Positions 16,163 through 25,905 of a DNA stretch of 60,159 bases are shown in pieces. The stretch's first letter is position 1. Every line of letters starts with the position of its first letter. The position numbers were made by a program, and so were the translations under genes. The notes below the pieces were generated by a model. It was not told the DNA's origin. It did not search any database and saw only the letters and a list, made by a program, of their open reading frames with translations. This DNA is from Burkholderiales bacterium (GTDB lineage Bacteria > Pseudomonadota > Gammaproteobacteria > Burkholderiales > Burkholderiaceae_C), in contig JAGWLR010000005.1 of NCBI GenBank assembly GCA_028864885.1, positions 1 to 60,159 on the forward strand. Reading direction: 5' to 3'.

Positions 16163-18400
16163 ATGAACACCTTCCGGTTGCAACTGCGTTTTCTGCTACC
16201 GCTGCTCTTGGCGTTGATCCTGACGGCATACCTGGCTTTGCCGCTGATCGACAAAATGACTCTGCGATGGTTTGCTCGCGATGTCAATCTGCGCGGGGCA
16301 CTGATCACCAACACCTTGTCCGACTCGATTTCAGAGGCGCTGCAGTCCAAGGCCAATGGGCGCTTGCAAGCGCTGTTCAGTCGCGCGTTGCAAGACGAGC
16401 GTCTGGTGGCCATCGGGCTGTGTGATCTGGAGGGGCACTATGTCCTCGAGACCTCGGCCTACCCGGCCAAACTGAGCTGCAACGAGGCCTACCGCATTGC
16501 CGAGTCCAACGAACCGCAGCTCAACATCGACGGCGGCTTTGTGCACGTGGGCAAGCACACGGTGGTGACGGATACGGGGCAACCGATTGCCGAACTGGTG
16601 CTGATGCATGACTTGAGCTTCATTGAAAAGCGCAGCAAAGACACTCAGCAATACCTGATCTTGCTGATCGCCGGGCTGGGCATCGTGGTGGCGTTGATCA
16701 CGATGGTGGTCGCACAGCTAAGTTGGCGCGGTTGGGTCAGGGGCGCGCGCGCGCTGCTGCGTGGCGAGGGACTCCTCAGCCCCTTGCTGTCTCCATCACC
16801 CGAGCTGGCCCCTTTGGCGGCCGACCTGCGAACCCGGCTGCGGGATCTGGAAGACGAATACCGACGCTCGCTCGGCCCGGAAACCAATTGGGATCCCGAG
16901 CGGCTGCGTGCCTTGCTGCGCAGCCAGTTACGAGGCGACGAGTTGATCGTGGTCTCCAACCGTGAGCCCTACATCCACGAAAAGACCGATGACGGGATCG
17001 TCGTCACGCGCCCAGCCAGTGGTCTGGTCACCGCGGTCGAGCCGGTGATGCGCGCGTGCTCGGGCACCTGGATCGCGCACGGCAGCGGCAGCGGTGACAG
17101 GGCCAGCGTCGATGCTCATGACCGAGTCAGGGTGCCTCCAGGGCAAGAGGAATACACCTTGCGCCGAGTCTGGCTGTCTGAGGAGGAAGAGCAAGGCTAC
17201 TACTACGGCTTTGCCAATGAGGGCCTCTGGCCTCTGTGCCACGTGGCGCACGTCCGCCCGGTGTTTCGTGAATCAGACTGGCAGCATTACAAGGCGGTCA
17301 ACCAGCGCTTTGCGGATGCCGTCGTGGCCGAGGCACGCAGCGAAGACCCTGTGGTGCTGGTGCAGGACTACCACTTTGCCCTGCTGCCCGCGATGATCCG
17401 TGAACGCTTGCCACGCGCCACCATCATCACCTTCTGGCACATCCCATGGCCCAACCCTGAATCCTTCGGGATCTGCCCCTGGCGGCAAGAGATCCTCACC
17501 GGCATGTTGGGCAGCACCATCCTGGGCTTCCACACCCGATTCCATTGCAAGAACTTCATTGAAACGGTGGATCGCTATCTGGAAGCGCGGATCGAACACG
17601 AGCACTCGACCATCACGTACCGAGACATCGACACCTTCGTCGAAAGCTATCCGATCTCGATTTCGTGGCCCTCTGAGAAGACCACGTCCACCTGGGATTC
17701 GATTGCACACTGCCGCGCAGCGGTCTTCGAGCGGCTGGGGCTCAAACCCAATCAGAAACTGGCGGTGGGGGTCGATCGCTTTGACTACACCAAGGGCATT
17801 CTGGAACGCCTGCATGCGGTCGAACGCCTGCTTGAAAAACATCCTGAATGGATTGGTGTGTTCAGCTTCGTGCAGGTGGCCGCTCCTTCACGCAGTTCGC
17901 TGGAAGAGTACCAGGCCTTTCAGGCTCGGGTTCACAGCGTCACCGACCGCATCAACCAGCGTTTTGGGCGCGAAGGCTATCAACCGGTTCATCTGCTGGC
18001 CAAACACCACGATGAGCAGGCCATCAACGAACTCTACCGTGCGGCCGATGTCTGCGTGGTCACCAGCCTGCACGACGGCATGAACCTGGTGTGCAAGGAA
18101 TTCATTGCCGCACGCAACGATGAGCGGGGTGTGCTGATCCTGTCGCGCTTTGCCGGTGCTGCTCGCGAACTCAACGAAGCCTTGGTTGTCAACCCATACC
18201 ACGTTGAAGAAACCGCCGACGCCTTGCACCGCGCCTTGACCATGCCTGAGGCCGAACAACGCGAGCGCATGGCCAGCCTTCGCATGACCGTGCGCGAATT
18301 CAACGTCTACCGTTGGGCTGGGCGCATGTTGACCGACGCTGGCCGCTGGCGGCTGCGCGAACGCATCGAAGCCCGACTCAAGCATCACCAGAACCACTGA
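16163..18400 (+). CDS. otsA: Trehalose-6-phosphate synthase fused to a membrane sensor-like N-terminus
   Basis: The 745-aa protein joins a GT20 trehalose-6-phosphate synthase (about 255-740) to a ~250-residue extension. The extension has one membrane helix (about 8-28), a ~130-residue extracytoplasmic domain, a second helix (about 163-186) and a HAMP-like/coiled linker. The catalytic part is complete by motif: ELIVVSNREPY, VLVQDYHFALLPA, TFWHIPWPNPE, VGVDRFDYTKGILERL (Arg and Lys for phosphate) and SLHDGMNLVCKEF. It makes trehalose-6-P from UDP-glucose and glucose-6-P. ATG 16157 directly abuts AAGGGG, so ATG 16163, six nt after it, is the better start. otsB follows by 10 bp. A soluble OtsA is ~470 aa, so this tethering is unusual. 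Confidence 0.9.
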   Translation: MNTFRLQLRFLLPLLLALILTAYLALPLIDKMTLRWFARDVNLRGALITNTLSDSISEALQSKANGRLQALFSRALQDERLVAIGLCDLEGHYVLETSAYPAKLSCNEAYRIAESNEPQLNIDGGFVHVGKHTVVTDTGQPIAELVLMHDLSFIEKRSKDTQQYLILLIAGLGIVVALITMVVAQLSWRGWVRGARALLRGEGLLSPLLSPSPELAPLAADLRTRLRDLEDEYRRSLGPETNWDPERLRALLRSQLRGDELIVVSNREPYIHEKTDDGIVVTRPASGLVTAVEPVMRACSGTWIAHGSGSGDRASVDAHDRVRVPPGQEEYTLRRVWLSEEEEQGYYYGFANEGLWPLCHVAHVRPVFRESDWQHYKAVNQRFADAVVAEARSEDPVVLVQDYHFALLPAMIRERLPRATIITFWHIPWPNPESFGICPWRQEILTGMLGSTILGFHTRFHCKNFIETVDRYLEARIEHEHSTITYRDIDTFVESYPISISWPSEKTTSTWDSIAHCRAAVFERLGLKPNQKLAVGVDRFDYTKGILERLHAVERLLEKHPEWIGVFSFVQVAAPSRSSLEEYQAFQARVHSVTDRINQRFGREGYQPVHLLAKHHDEQAINELYRAADVCVVTSLHDGMNLVCKEFIAARNDERGVLILSRFAGAARELNEALVVNPYHVEETADALHRALTMPEAEQRERMASLRMTVREFNVYRWAGRMLTDAGRWRLRERIEARLKHHQNH

Positions 18401-18410
18401 CCCAAAGGAC

Positions 18411-19175
18411 ATGAGACACCTGTTTTCCCCACTGGGGCATCAATCCCTCAGCACCGTCATGCAGCTCAAGCCTCTGCTGGCGTTTGATTTCGACGGCACG
18501 CTGGCCCCCATTGTTCCGCGACCTGACGACGCCAAGGTCTCGATCAGCATCGCCAACAAATTGGCGCAGTTGGCCGAGCGCCTGCCGGTCGCGATCGTGA
18601 CTGGGCGCAGCATCGCCGATGTGCAGCCCCGGCTCGGATTCGAGCCTGCCTACATCATCGGCAACCATGGTGCCGAAGACCCATTCGACGCGGCATTGGA
18701 CACCGATCGTCTGGCCCACATCGAGCAACTGAACTGGCTTCGTCATAAGGTGTCGCTGGAAGCAGATCGCTTGTTGGCGGCCGGGGTTTCGGTGGAAGAC
18801 AAACTCCACTCCATCGCGATCCATTACCGGCTGGCCAAAGATCGCGAACTGGCGCGCGCCACCATCGAATCGATTCTGCAGGACATGCCGCTCGGGCTTC
18901 ACATCTTCGGGGGCAAATGCGTCGTCAACGTCGTCTCAGAAGCCGCGTCAGACAAAGGCAAAGCCGTTCAACACCTTTTACAGAGAACCGGGCGCAGCGC
19001 GGCAGTCTTCATGGGCGATGACCTGAATGACGAGGCGGTGTTCACCATCGCCCCAGCCCATTGGCTGACAGTGCGAATTGGCCGAGAGAATCCGGCCTCA
19101 AAGGCCCAGTTCTTTCTGGACAGCCACGCGGAAGTGGCCACCATGTTGCAGCAACTGCTGGATGCGGCACCCTGA
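18411..19175 (+). CDS. otsB: Trehalose-6-phosphate phosphatase
   Basis: This 254-aa HAD-superfamily phosphatase releases trehalose from trehalose-6-phosphate. HAD motif I is LLAFDFDGTLAPI (about residues 23-35; nucleophile and acid/base aspartates of DFDGT). Motif II is VAIVTGRSIADV. The late motif is VFMGDDLNDEAVF. Family-typical ENHGAE-like text appears as IIGNHGAEDPF. It lies 10 bp after the otsA fusion gene, forming an otsAB operon. The first ~16 residues precede the conserved start, and MQLKPLLAFDFDG (ATG 18459) is an alternative start. Its stop codon directly abuts that of glk. Confidence 0.93.
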   Translation: MRHLFSPLGHQSLSTVMQLKPLLAFDFDGTLAPIVPRPDDAKVSISIANKLAQLAERLPVAIVTGRSIADVQPRLGFEPAYIIGNHGAEDPFDAALDTDRLAHIEQLNWLRHKVSLEADRLLAAGVSVEDKLHSIAIHYRLAKDRELARATIESILQDMPLGLHIFGGKCVVNVVSEAASDKGKAVQHLLQRTGRSAAVFMGDDLNDEAVFTIAPAHWLTVRIGRENPASKAQFFLDSHAEVATMLQQLLDAAP

Positions 19176-20156
19176 TCAATCCAGCAGGCCTCGCGCGATC
19201 ACGGCGGCGCCCAGCAGACCCAAATCGGGATGGGTCACCACATGGACGGGCATGGATTCAAGCAGCGCTGAATAGGGGCCGGTGCGGTGAAATCCAGCTA
19301 AAAAGGCACCGTCCTTGACGGGCTCCATCAGCCGCGTCACCATCCCGCCGGCTACGAATACACCGCCTCGAGCCAGCAAGGTCAAGGCATGGCTGGCCGC
19401 TATGGCCCCATAAGACAGGAAGAACTCTTTCACCGCCGACAGCGCACGCGGCTCGGACTGCTCCCGCGCCCGACGCACCACCTCTTGCGCAGACAATCCA
19501 GAGTCATCCAATGACATGCTGAAGGGGGCACCTTCATCCAGGGCCCGATAGAGATGGACCAGTCCAGGCCCCGAAACGACATGCTCGGCCACCACGCGGT
19601 CCACAACTCCACGCATGCGCGCCATACACCGGGCCTGCACCTCATTGATGGGCGAGTAGCCCACGTGCCCGCCCTCGCCGGTCAGCACTTCGTAGCGCCC
19701 TTGCCGCCACACCCGCCACGCCACCCCTAAGCCCGTGCCCGCCCCGATCACCAGCTGATTGCCGCCAGGTGTGGGACGTCCAGGCTGCAACTCAAACAGG
19801 TCCTGTGGCGACAGGCTATCGATGCCGGAAGCGGCCGCTTCGAAATCATTCACCAGACGAATCGGGATCGGCCCCAGGGTCTGCTTCAGCCGAGCCGAGT
19901 CCAAAGTCCAGTTCAGATTGGTCATCCGCACTACGCCAGCATCAACGGGCCCAGCCACCCCCAGACACGCGGCACGGATCGGTCGAACTTGAATCAGGCT
20001 TTGATGCTGACGCAAGAAGTCATCCAGCAACGCATCAAAGCTGGGCCAATCCCGCGCAAGGTATCGCTGTTGAACAATGGCCTGCCAAGCCCCCCCTTGG
20101 GCATCGAACAAGCCCAGCAGGGTTTTGGTGCCGCCAACGTCTGCGCAAAGAATCAT
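19176..20156 (-). CDS. glk: Glucokinase
   Basis: The 326-aa ATP-dependent glucokinase belongs to the bacterial Glk family (PF02685 type). The phosphate-binding motif is at the very N-terminus (ILCADVGGTKTLLGLFD). Substrate and second phosphate motifs are LRLVND-like text (IPIRLVNDFEAAA), GAGTGLGVAWRV and GEGGHVGYSPINE. It makes glucose-6-phosphate, one of the two OtsA substrates, and could rephosphorylate glucose released by the GH15 enzyme. It converges with otsB with no intergenic base, and recG lies 20 bp upstream on the same strand in the opposite order, recG being after glk's start. Confidence 0.9.
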   Translation of the reverse strand: MILCADVGGTKTLLGLFDAQGGAWQAIVQQRYLARDWPSFDALLDDFLRQHQSLIQVRPIRAACLGVAGPVDAGVVRMTNLNWTLDSARLKQTLGPIPIRLVNDFEAAASGIDSLSPQDLFELQPGRPTPGGNQLVIGAGTGLGVAWRVWRQGRYEVLTGEGGHVGYSPINEVQARCMARMRGVVDRVVAEHVVSGPGLVHLYRALDEGAPFSMSLDDSGLSAQEVVRRAREQSEPRALSAVKEFFLSYGAIAASHALTLLARGGVFVAGGMVTRLMEPVKDGAFLAGFHRTGPYSALLESMPVHVVTHPDLGLLGAAVIARGLLD

Positions 20157-20176
20157 GTTCGCCCCTCTGTATCACT

Positions 20177-22312
20177 TCAGGCCTTGAGGTATTCAGACTT
20201 CTGCCCCAACCATCGTGCTACTTGTTTCTCCGCCACGCGAGGATGATCGCGCAGCAGTTTTTCAGCCACCGCCCGGGCACGCCCGATCATGGCCTGATCT
20301 TCGGCCAGATCGGCAAAGCGCAACAAGGCCGCCCCGGACTGTCGGGCTCCCATGAATTCACCCGGCCCTCGAATCTCCAGATCGCGCCGCGCGATTTCAA
20401 AGCCATCGTTCGTCTCTGCCATGGCCTTGAGCCGCGACTTGCCTGTTTCTGACAACGGCGAGGCATACAGCAGCACACACACACTGGCGACCGCCCCGCG
20501 GCCCACGCGCCCGCGCAGCTGATGCAACTGGCTCAGCCCAAAGCGCTCGGCGTGCTCAATGACCATCAAGCTGGCGTTGGGCACGTCCACCCCCACCTCG
20601 ATCACGGTGGTGGCCACCAGTACCGACAAGGCACCTGAGGCAAACTGTCCCATCACCTCGGCCTTCTCTGCGGCCGGCAGGCGCCCATGCAACAAGCCCA
20701 CCCCAAAGCCTTGCAAGGCTTCGCTCAGCTCCTGGTGAGTCTGGGTCACATTGCTCAGATCCAGCGGAGGGCGCTTGTTGCTGACCCGCCCGGCCTTTTC
20801 TTCCAAGGCTTGGTCTGACTCCTCCGTTTCATCGATCAAGGGGCACACCCAGTACACCTGCCGCCCCTTGGCCACTTCATCTCGGATCTTTTCAATCACT
20901 TCAGGCCGGCGTGTGTCGGCAAACACCTTGGTCACGATCGGAGTGCGCCCCGGTGGCAATTCATCGATGGTGCTGACCTCCAGATCAGCCAGATACGTCA
21001 TCGCCAGCGTGCGGGGGATCGGGGTGGCGCTCATCATCAGCAGATGCGGCTCCAGTTCACTCGATTCGAGTTTGCGCCGCAACTGCAAGCGCTGCGCCAC
21101 GCCAAATCGATGTTGCTCATCGATCAATGCCAAGCCCAATCGCGCGAACTCGACCTGATCCTGAATGACCGCGTGGGTGCCCACGACGAGTTGCGCCTCG
21201 CCGCTGGCCACCAAGGCCAGTTGCTCTTTCTTGGTCTTGGCCTTGAGGCTGCCCGTCAACCAGGCCACCTTCACCCCCAGGGGCTCCAGCCACGCCACGA
21301 GCTTGCGAAAGTGTTGCTCGGCCAGAATCTCGGTGGGGGCCATCAGCGCACACTGCCACCCCGCATCCATGGCCACCGCCGCTGCAATCGCCGCCACCAC
21401 GGTCTTGCCCGATCCCACATCGCCTTGCAGCAATCGATGCATGGGCTGTGGTTTGGCCAGATCCAGTGCAATCTCATCGCACACCCGGCGTTGGGCCGCT
21501 GTCAGCTCAAAAGGCAGCACCGCCAGGAGCTTTTCATGCAGCCCCCCGCGCCGAGCCTGCAAGGCTGGAGCCTTCAAATGGGCGCGCTCCCGGCGAGCTT
21601 GCATCTGCGACAGCTGCTGCGCCAGAAGCTCTTCGAACTTCAGGCGCTGCCAGGCGGGATGCGAGTGATCTTCCAATACGGTGACCGACACCTCCGGGCT
21701 GGGGTGATGCAGAAAATGCAAGGCCTCGCGCAGGGTGGGCCAGCCGGCAGGCACCAAGGAGGCAGGCAGGATTTCCTCCAGAGAAGCACGCGCCAACCCC
21801 GCCTCGACGGCCTTGCGCAGATACGCCTGAGGCAAGCCTGCACTGGTGGGATAGATGGGGGTCAAGGCCGTCGCCAAGGGCGTGTCTTCCTTGACGATTC
21901 GTACGGTGGGATGCACCATCTCGCGCCCAAAGAAGCCATGACGCAAGTCGCCCCGCACGCGCAAGCGCACGCCAGGGGCCCAGCTCTTTTGCTGCGATCC
22001 GTAAAAATTCAGGAACCGCAACAGCACTTCGCCAGTGCCGTCATCCAACCGAACGATCAATTGACGGCGGCCGCGCATCTCGACACGGTTGTCCCGCACT
22101 ACGCCTTCGATCTGCACGGTCTGCCCATCACGGGCATCGCGCAGCAAGGTCAAGCGGGTCTCATCCTCATAGCGCAAGGGCAAATGCAATGCCAGGTCGA
22201 TGTCACGGATCAGGCCGAGCTTGTCCATGGCCTTTTGCGGCCCGGATCGTTTGTCGGCCTGTGCCGCGGTCTTGCTGGCAGACGCACCTTGCGCCAATTG
22301 AAAAGCTCCCAT
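20177..22312 (-). CDS. recG: RecG, ATP-dependent branched-DNA helicase
   Basis: This 711-aa helicase remodels replication forks and Holliday junctions. The N-terminal wedge domain starts near LHLPLRYEDETRL. The helicase core follows with motif I GDVGSGKTVVAA, motif II as LIDEQHRFGVAQ, motif III MMSATPIPRTLAM, and motif VI HQLRGRVGRGA, plus the TRG-like region near 640-700. The open frame extends to 22417, but that start overlaps the queA start codon on the other strand. ATG 22312 gives a normal N-terminus and leaves a 103-bp divergent promoter region with queA. Confidence 0.94.
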   Translation of the reverse strand: MGAFQLAQGASASKTAAQADKRSGPQKAMDKLGLIRDIDLALHLPLRYEDETRLTLLRDARDGQTVQIEGVVRDNRVEMRGRRQLIVRLDDGTGEVLLRFLNFYGSQQKSWAPGVRLRVRGDLRHGFFGREMVHPTVRIVKEDTPLATALTPIYPTSAGLPQAYLRKAVEAGLARASLEEILPASLVPAGWPTLREALHFLHHPSPEVSVTVLEDHSHPAWQRLKFEELLAQQLSQMQARRERAHLKAPALQARRGGLHEKLLAVLPFELTAAQRRVCDEIALDLAKPQPMHRLLQGDVGSGKTVVAAIAAAVAMDAGWQCALMAPTEILAEQHFRKLVAWLEPLGVKVAWLTGSLKAKTKKEQLALVASGEAQLVVGTHAVIQDQVEFARLGLALIDEQHRFGVAQRLQLRRKLESSELEPHLLMMSATPIPRTLAMTYLADLEVSTIDELPPGRTPIVTKVFADTRRPEVIEKIRDEVAKGRQVYWVCPLIDETEESDQALEEKAGRVSNKRPPLDLSNVTQTHQELSEALQGFGVGLLHGRLPAAEKAEVMGQFASGALSVLVATTVIEVGVDVPNASLMVIEHAERFGLSQLHQLRGRVGRGAVASVCVLLYASPLSETGKSRLKAMAETNDGFEIARRDLEIRGPGEFMGARQSGAALLRFADLAEDQAMIGRARAVAEKLLRDHPRVAEKQVARWLGQKSEYLKA

Positions 22313-22415
22313 GGATTCGTTGAGGTTAGCCGTGCCATTGTGCCGGCACGATCCCCCAGTTTGACGGAGAATACGGGCTTTTCCTTGGCACGGGGCTCGT
22401 CCGCCCCTCAACGGC

Positions 22416-23474
22416 ATGCAAACTCCCTACACCCTGAGCGATTTCGACTTCGAGCTGCCGCCCGAGCTCATCGCCCAACACCCGGCTGCCGAGCGCAGCG
22501 CCTCCCGCCTGCTGGATGGCCGCGGCCCCACCCCCATCGACCGCATCTTTCGCGACCTGCCCGGCCTGCTGAACCCAGGCGACTTGCTGGTCTTCAACAA
22601 CACCCGCGTCATCAAGGCGCGGCTGTATGGCCAGAAACAATCGGGCGGGGCGGTCGAAGCCCTCATCGAGCGTGTGCTACCCGACAACGAGGTCTGGGCC
22701 CACATGCGTTCGAGCAAATCGCCCAAGCCTGGCAGCGTGGTGCGTTTCGCCCAGGCGTTTGACGCCGAAGTGCTGGGCCGCTGCGGCCCGGACAACGGTC
22801 TGTTCCACCTGCGCCTGTCGGGCGACCCGCTGACCTTGCTGGAACAGCATGGCCACGTGCCCTTGCCTCCTTACATCACCCACACCGATGAAGAAGACGA
22901 TGTGCGCCGCTACCAGACGGTGTTCGCCGCCCAACCCGGCGCGGTGGCGGCGCCGACAGCCGCGCTGCACTTTGATGAGCCTCTGCTGCAAACGCTGAAG
23001 GATCGCGGCATCCACACGGCTGCGGTGACCCTGCACGTGGGCGCCGGCACCTTCCAGCCGGTTCGCACCGACAACATCGCCGAGCACAAGATGCACAGCG
23101 AGTGGTTCAACGTACCGGAAGAAACCGTGCAAGCCATTCGCGCCACCAAGGCCGCTGGTGGCCGTGTGATCTCGGTCGGCACCACCACCCTGCGTGCGCT
23201 GGAGTCTGCGGCGCTGCATGCCAACGCGGCGAACATCCTGGACGCCGGCAGCCGCGATACCGACATCTTCATCACCCCAGGTTTTGACTTCAAGGTGGTC
23301 GATGTGCTGATCACCAACTTCCACCTGCCCAAAAGCACGCTGATGATGCTGGTCAGCGCCCTGGCAGGCTACGACCACATTCGCGCGCTGTATCAGCACG
23401 CGATCGAACAACGCTACCGCTTTTTCAGCTATGGCGACGCCATGCTGATCCAGCGCACCGCTCAGAACGCCTGA
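22416..23474 (+). CDS. queA: QueA, SAM:tRNA ribosyltransferase-isomerase
   Basis: The 352-aa enzyme transfers and isomerises the ribosyl group of S-adenosylmethionine onto preQ1 in tRNA to make epoxyqueuosine. The N-terminus [18 protein letters not shown] is diagnostic, followed by [16 protein letters not shown], then [16 protein letters not shown] and [18 protein letters not shown]. It is 17 bp upstream of tgt, the preceding step in the same pathway, so the two form a queuosine operon. Length is normal. Confidence 0.97.
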   Translation: MQTPYTLSDFDFELPPELIAQHPAAERSASRLLDGRGPTPIDRIFRDLPGLLNPGDLLVFNNTRVIKARLYGQKQSGGAVEALIERVLPDNEVWAHMRSSKSPKPGSVVRFAQAFDAEVLGRCGPDNGLFHLRLSGDPLTLLEQHGHVPLPPYITHTDEEDDVRRYQTVFAAQPGAVAAPTAALHFDEPLLQTLKDRGIHTAAVTLHVGAGTFQPVRTDNIAEHKMHSEWFNVPEETVQAIRATKAAGGRVISVGTTTLRALESAALHANAANILDAGSRDTDIFITPGFDFKVVDVLITNFHLPKSTLMMLVSALAGYDHIRALYQHAIEQRYRFFSYGDAMLIQRTAQNA

Positions 23475-23482
23475 TTGAATGA

Positions 23483-25154
<1,672 letters not shown>

Positions 25155-25179
25155 AACGCCACAGAGGCCACGCCAGCTG

Positions 25180-25863
25180 TCACCAGAAGGCCCAGTTGCC
25201 CCACACCACCACCCAGATGCCCAGGATGCCATTGGTCACCCCATGCGCCACAACGGGGGCCCACAACGAGCCGGTTCGCTTGTACAACCACGCATAGAGC
25301 AAGCCGGCGATGATCGCAGCCAGCCACAAAGTGTGGGCCAGCATGAATGCCAACGACGACAACAACAAGGCCTTCAGGCTGACAGTTTGAGGCTGGACCG
25401 ATTCAAAGTCTGGATTGTCGATCCAGCGCATGAAAAACGAGCGCCAGAACAACTCTTCCATCACGGGCACCATCAAAGCCGCCCCCACCCAGCGAATGGC
25501 GATCAACCCCCACAACAGGCTGCCATCGTCATCTACCGGTCGAAACGTGGCCGTAGGGTGTCCCAAAAGCATCCAAGGATCGGTGAGATGGATCCACAAC
25601 TCAAACACGACGACGCCAATCAGAATCGACAACGTCCACCCTGACCAACCCAGTCGCCGCTGATCTGACGCCAGCTCCCTGAACTGAGGCCAAGACAGAT
25701 ACAAAGCCCCTGACACCACCAGCACCCCCACGCCGTACAACCACCGCGGATCCAGCATCGATTGCATGGACGCAGGCCAGTTGCCACGAAGGGCCAGAAT
25801 CACGATGAACAGGACAAAAGGGATCACGCGAGCCCACGCGGCTCGATTCAACATCTGAGTCAT
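25180..25863 (-). CDS. CPBP-family intramembrane glutamic protease
   Basis: The 227-aa polytopic protein carries all three motifs of the CPBP/Abi (CAAX-protease-like) family: EELFWRSFFMRW (EExxxR) near residue 135, FMLAHTLW (FxxxH) and VAHGVTNGILG (HxxxN). These residues form the intramembrane active site. At least six membrane helices are likely. Family members process prenylated or small membrane peptides, but the substrate here is unknown; no bacteriocin or exosortase gene is adjacent. It converges with the tgt-associated membrane protein gene (25-bp gap). Confidence 0.85.
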   Translation of the reverse strand: MTQMLNRAAWARVIPFVLFIVILALRGNWPASMQSMLDPRWLYGVGVLVVSGALYLSWPQFRELASDQRRLGWSGWTLSILIGVVVFELWIHLTDPWMLLGHPTATFRPVDDDGSLLWGLIAIRWVGAALMVPVMEELFWRSFFMRWIDNPDFESVQPQTVSLKALLLSSLAFMLAHTLWLAAIIAGLLYAWLYKRTGSLWAPVVAHGVTNGILGIWVVVWGNWAFW

Positions 25864-25905
25864 CTGTCGATCATCTTTCTGTTTCGTGTCACCCGGTTGA
25901 CGGGA

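Noticed and set aside
21044-22762. 572-codon + strand frame opposite recG running into queA
   Set aside because: It overlaps two genes with clear motifs, in the wrong frame for queA, and shows no domain.
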